DNA of 59,421 nt, from contig NZ_FONQ01000019.1 in NCBI RefSeq assembly GCF_900112975.1, positions 1 through 59,421 on the forward strand. The letters run 5' to 3'. The notes under the pieces were generated by a model. That model did not search any database, was not told the origin of the DNA, and saw nothing but the letters and a program-made list of their open reading frames with translations. How positions within the stretch are numbered: position 1 is the stretch's first letter; each line of letters starts with the position of its first letter. The stretch comes from Flavobacterium xueshanense (GTDB lineage Bacteria > Bacteroidota > Bacteroidia > Flavobacteriales > Flavobacteriaceae). Shown piece after piece: positions 58,420 to 59,421 of this stretch. A program made the translations under genes and the position numbers.

Positions 58420-58451
58420 CTGTCCGAAAAGTAATTTTCGGACAGTTTTTT
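58420..58451 (+). terminator. Rho-independent terminator
   Basis: An 11-bp stem (CTGTCCGAAAA with TTTTCGGACAG, loop GTAA) is followed by TTTTTT. It lies 38 bp after the small lipoprotein gene. Confidence 0.9.
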
Positions 58452-58497
58452 ATATACTCTTGATTATTAGTGTTTTTAAGTACTAAAAGTAACGATT

Positions 58498-58650
58498 ATG
58501 AAGCCCGTTTGCAAGCCAAATTCGGTTCATCAACAAGAACTTTTCCCACTGAATTTACAGGATTTAATTTCAAAAGATTATTCCTCCCGCTGGTACGAGC
58601 GTTTCTTTAACACCTCGTGCGAGCTTTTTACGTGTCCCTACAATCAATCA
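58498..58650 (+). pseudogene. N-terminal relic of a transposase (IS1182-like)
   Basis: From the ATG at 58498 the plus strand reads MKPVCKPNSVHQQELFPLNL followed by QDLISKDYSSRWYERFF and then ends at a stop near 58650. IS1182-type transposases start with a basic NxxQxxLFPxxLxDLIPxDH word, which is seen here, but the remaining protein is missing and the reading after KDY no longer fits. No inverted repeats were seen. Confidence 0.45.
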
Positions 58651-58847
58651 TGAAAATTATGTATGAGCAGAAAATATAGGTTTGGATAGAAATCTGTTGA
58701 TTATTTTATGTGTTTTGCTATCTAAAATTAAATAATTGGATTGGTACCATGTAGATTTTTTTTATTACCAAATAAGAAAATTAAAAAAATTCAAATATTA
58801 GCTAAAAAATAGTACGTGAACGGACAAATCGCCCATAAATTAATTGG
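58651..58847. other. Gene-free stretch
   Basis: No gene, repeat copy or structured element was found here between two relics. Confidence 0.4.
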
Positions 58848-59110
58848 GAATCATTTAACTTGTTTTTTCAAAACGGAAAAGTGAAAGCAAAAGATTCTTT
58901 CATCAATGAACTGATGGAAGGCGAGTGAATCTTTTATCGTGAAACCGGACAGCATTGGTAAATTCGAAATTTCAAAAAAAACATTAAAAATGGTTCTTTT
59001 ATTAGGTATGATAGAAACGACCAAATAGAAAATTGAGAGACTTTTGAAAACGACAAAATCATAGAAAAAGATGGTACATTTAATTGTTTTAGAACTTCTA
59101 GAAAGCTGTT
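58848..59110 (+). pseudogene. Decayed MORN-repeat (YwqK-type) gene
   Basis: A single plus-strand frame reads FFQNGKVKAKDSFINELMEG E, stop, IFYRETGQHW, stop, IRNFKKNIKNGSFIRYDRND QIEN, stop, ETFENDKIIEKDGTF. This is the MORN/YwqK pattern (YxxNGKxxxxGxFxNGxxxGxWxxY) repeated every 23 residues or so, with three in-frame stops at positions where homologues have W, Q or K, and G or E. No start is visible upstream. YwqK-type proteins are envelope or antitoxin-like partners of unknown action. The frame runs into the IS30 element end. Confidence 0.7.
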
Positions 59111-59127
59111 GTTTATTACAGCAGGAT

Positions 59128-59421
59128 TCAAGTTATAAATGCAACTTTTTGATTAAACATAAAATTAGGTGTTTCAAAATTAAATCTTTTTCTTGGTCTA
59201 TTGTTTAATTTCTCTTGTATTTCTATAATTTTCTCTGGAGTTATTTCATCAAATGATGATGATTTGGGTATGTATTGTCTTATTAATCCATTTAGATTTT
59301 CATTTGCACCACGTTCCCAAGGGCTGTAAGGGTTGGCAAAGAAAAAATCTATTTCAAGTGCCGAACTGATCTCTTGATGTTGCGCAAACTCTTTCCCATT
59401 ATCAGAAGTTATTGTATTTAT
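59128..59421 (-). CDS. IS30-family transposase, C-terminal part (partial)
   Basis: The minus strand from the window edge to the stop at 59128-59130 encodes 97 residues: TITSDNGKEFAQHQEISSAL, FFFANPYSPWERGANENLNG, LIRQYIPKSSSFDEITPEKI and NNRPRKRFNFETPNFM. The DNG with the DxxxE arrangement and PYSPWERGxNENLNGLIRQY are the hallmark of the IS30 DDE domain. The N-terminal half lies outside the window. The element probably inserted into the MORN gene. Confidence 0.95.
   Translation of the reverse strand: MNTITSDNGKEFAQHQEISSALEIDFFFANPYSPWERGANENLNGLIRQYIPKSSSFDEITPEKIIEIQEKLNNRPRKRFNFETPNFMFNQKVAFIT

Noticed and set aside
58934..59131. A 65-codon minus-strand frame
   Set aside because: The plus strand holds the MORN relic over the same bases; the minus frame arises because stop-poor reverse sequence faces it.
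1..59421. CRISPR arrays, rRNA and tRNA genes
   Set aside because: No regularly spaced repeats and no tRNA T-arm words of the GGTTCGAATCC type in a cloverleaf were recognised; a covariance-model scan would be the decisive test.

Overview
The window reads as a chromosomal segment of a Flavobacterium-like member of the Bacteroidota. The DNA is AT-rich, leaders lack clear Shine-Dalgarno sequences, and many genes sit just behind a -7 box of the flavobacterial form TAnnTTTG. Gene content agrees: a PorX regulator of type IX secretion, a menaquinone (men) cluster, DUF7935, a CAL67264-type membrane protein, MutS2 without an Smr domain, and many SPII lipoproteins. Insertion-sequence pieces bound the window: the start of an IS3-type element at 1-336 and the end of an IS30-type transposase from 59128 onward. 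No rRNA, tRNA or CRISPR array was recognised.

Layout. 0.3-3.3 kb: IS3 end, M28 peptidase, two unknown AT-rich genes, a hairpin repeat. 3.3-12.1 kb: CvfB-like RNA-binding protein, then menB, two bacterial-PH membrane proteins, menA, a UPF0173 hydrolase, a TPR protein and menC; menD, menE and menF are not here. 12.1-16.2 kb: AI-2E-type permease, APC permease, a decayed gene, an NTF2-like protein. 16.4-20.6 kb: a large OmpA-family outer-membrane protein and a lipoprotein with four Ig-like repeats and a DUF3494 ice-binding-type domain. 21-31.2 kb: nearly all on the minus strand, an envelope and stress island (holin-X-like and YtxH-like proteins, twin 50-residue membrane peptides, beta-barrel protein, coiled-coil and DUF4382 lipoproteins, CsbD-like protein, an MCE/Mla lipid transporter, a DUF2383 protein). 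31.3-33.6 kb: a two-domain glycosyltransferase. 33.6-36 kb: gene-poor, with a transposase relic and a frameshifted lipoprotein gene. 36-57.6 kb: mostly housekeeping (Dph6-like ATPase, M1 aminopeptidase, TauE/SafE permease, UvrD-type helicase, TsaC-like protein, OmpA/MotB lipoprotein, GT2, HSDR_N protein, HolA, EttA, DCC protein, MutS2, Ung, alanine dehydrogenase, GNAT, TsaE, PorX). 57.6-59.4 kb: a hairpin repeat, a small lipoprotein, relics of a transposase and of a MORN-repeat gene, then the IS30 piece.

Two signals stand out beyond the genes. First, three minus-strand genes of the stress island (beta-barrel protein, CsbD-like protein, small lipoprotein) share one promoter design: two 9-bp boxes like TAATGTAAC exactly 21 bp apart, then a TTTG-type -7 box 46-47 bp downstream; a weaker fourth copy precedes the DUF4382 lipoprotein. 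This looks like an undescribed stress or envelope regulon. Second, four intergenic copies of one ~100-bp imperfect-palindrome family lie at about 3.0, 9.6, 53.2 and 57.7 kb. The window also has an unusual number of small decayed or one-base-frameshifted genes (15.3, 21.0, 30.7, 35.4 and 58.9 kb), most outside the housekeeping blocks.
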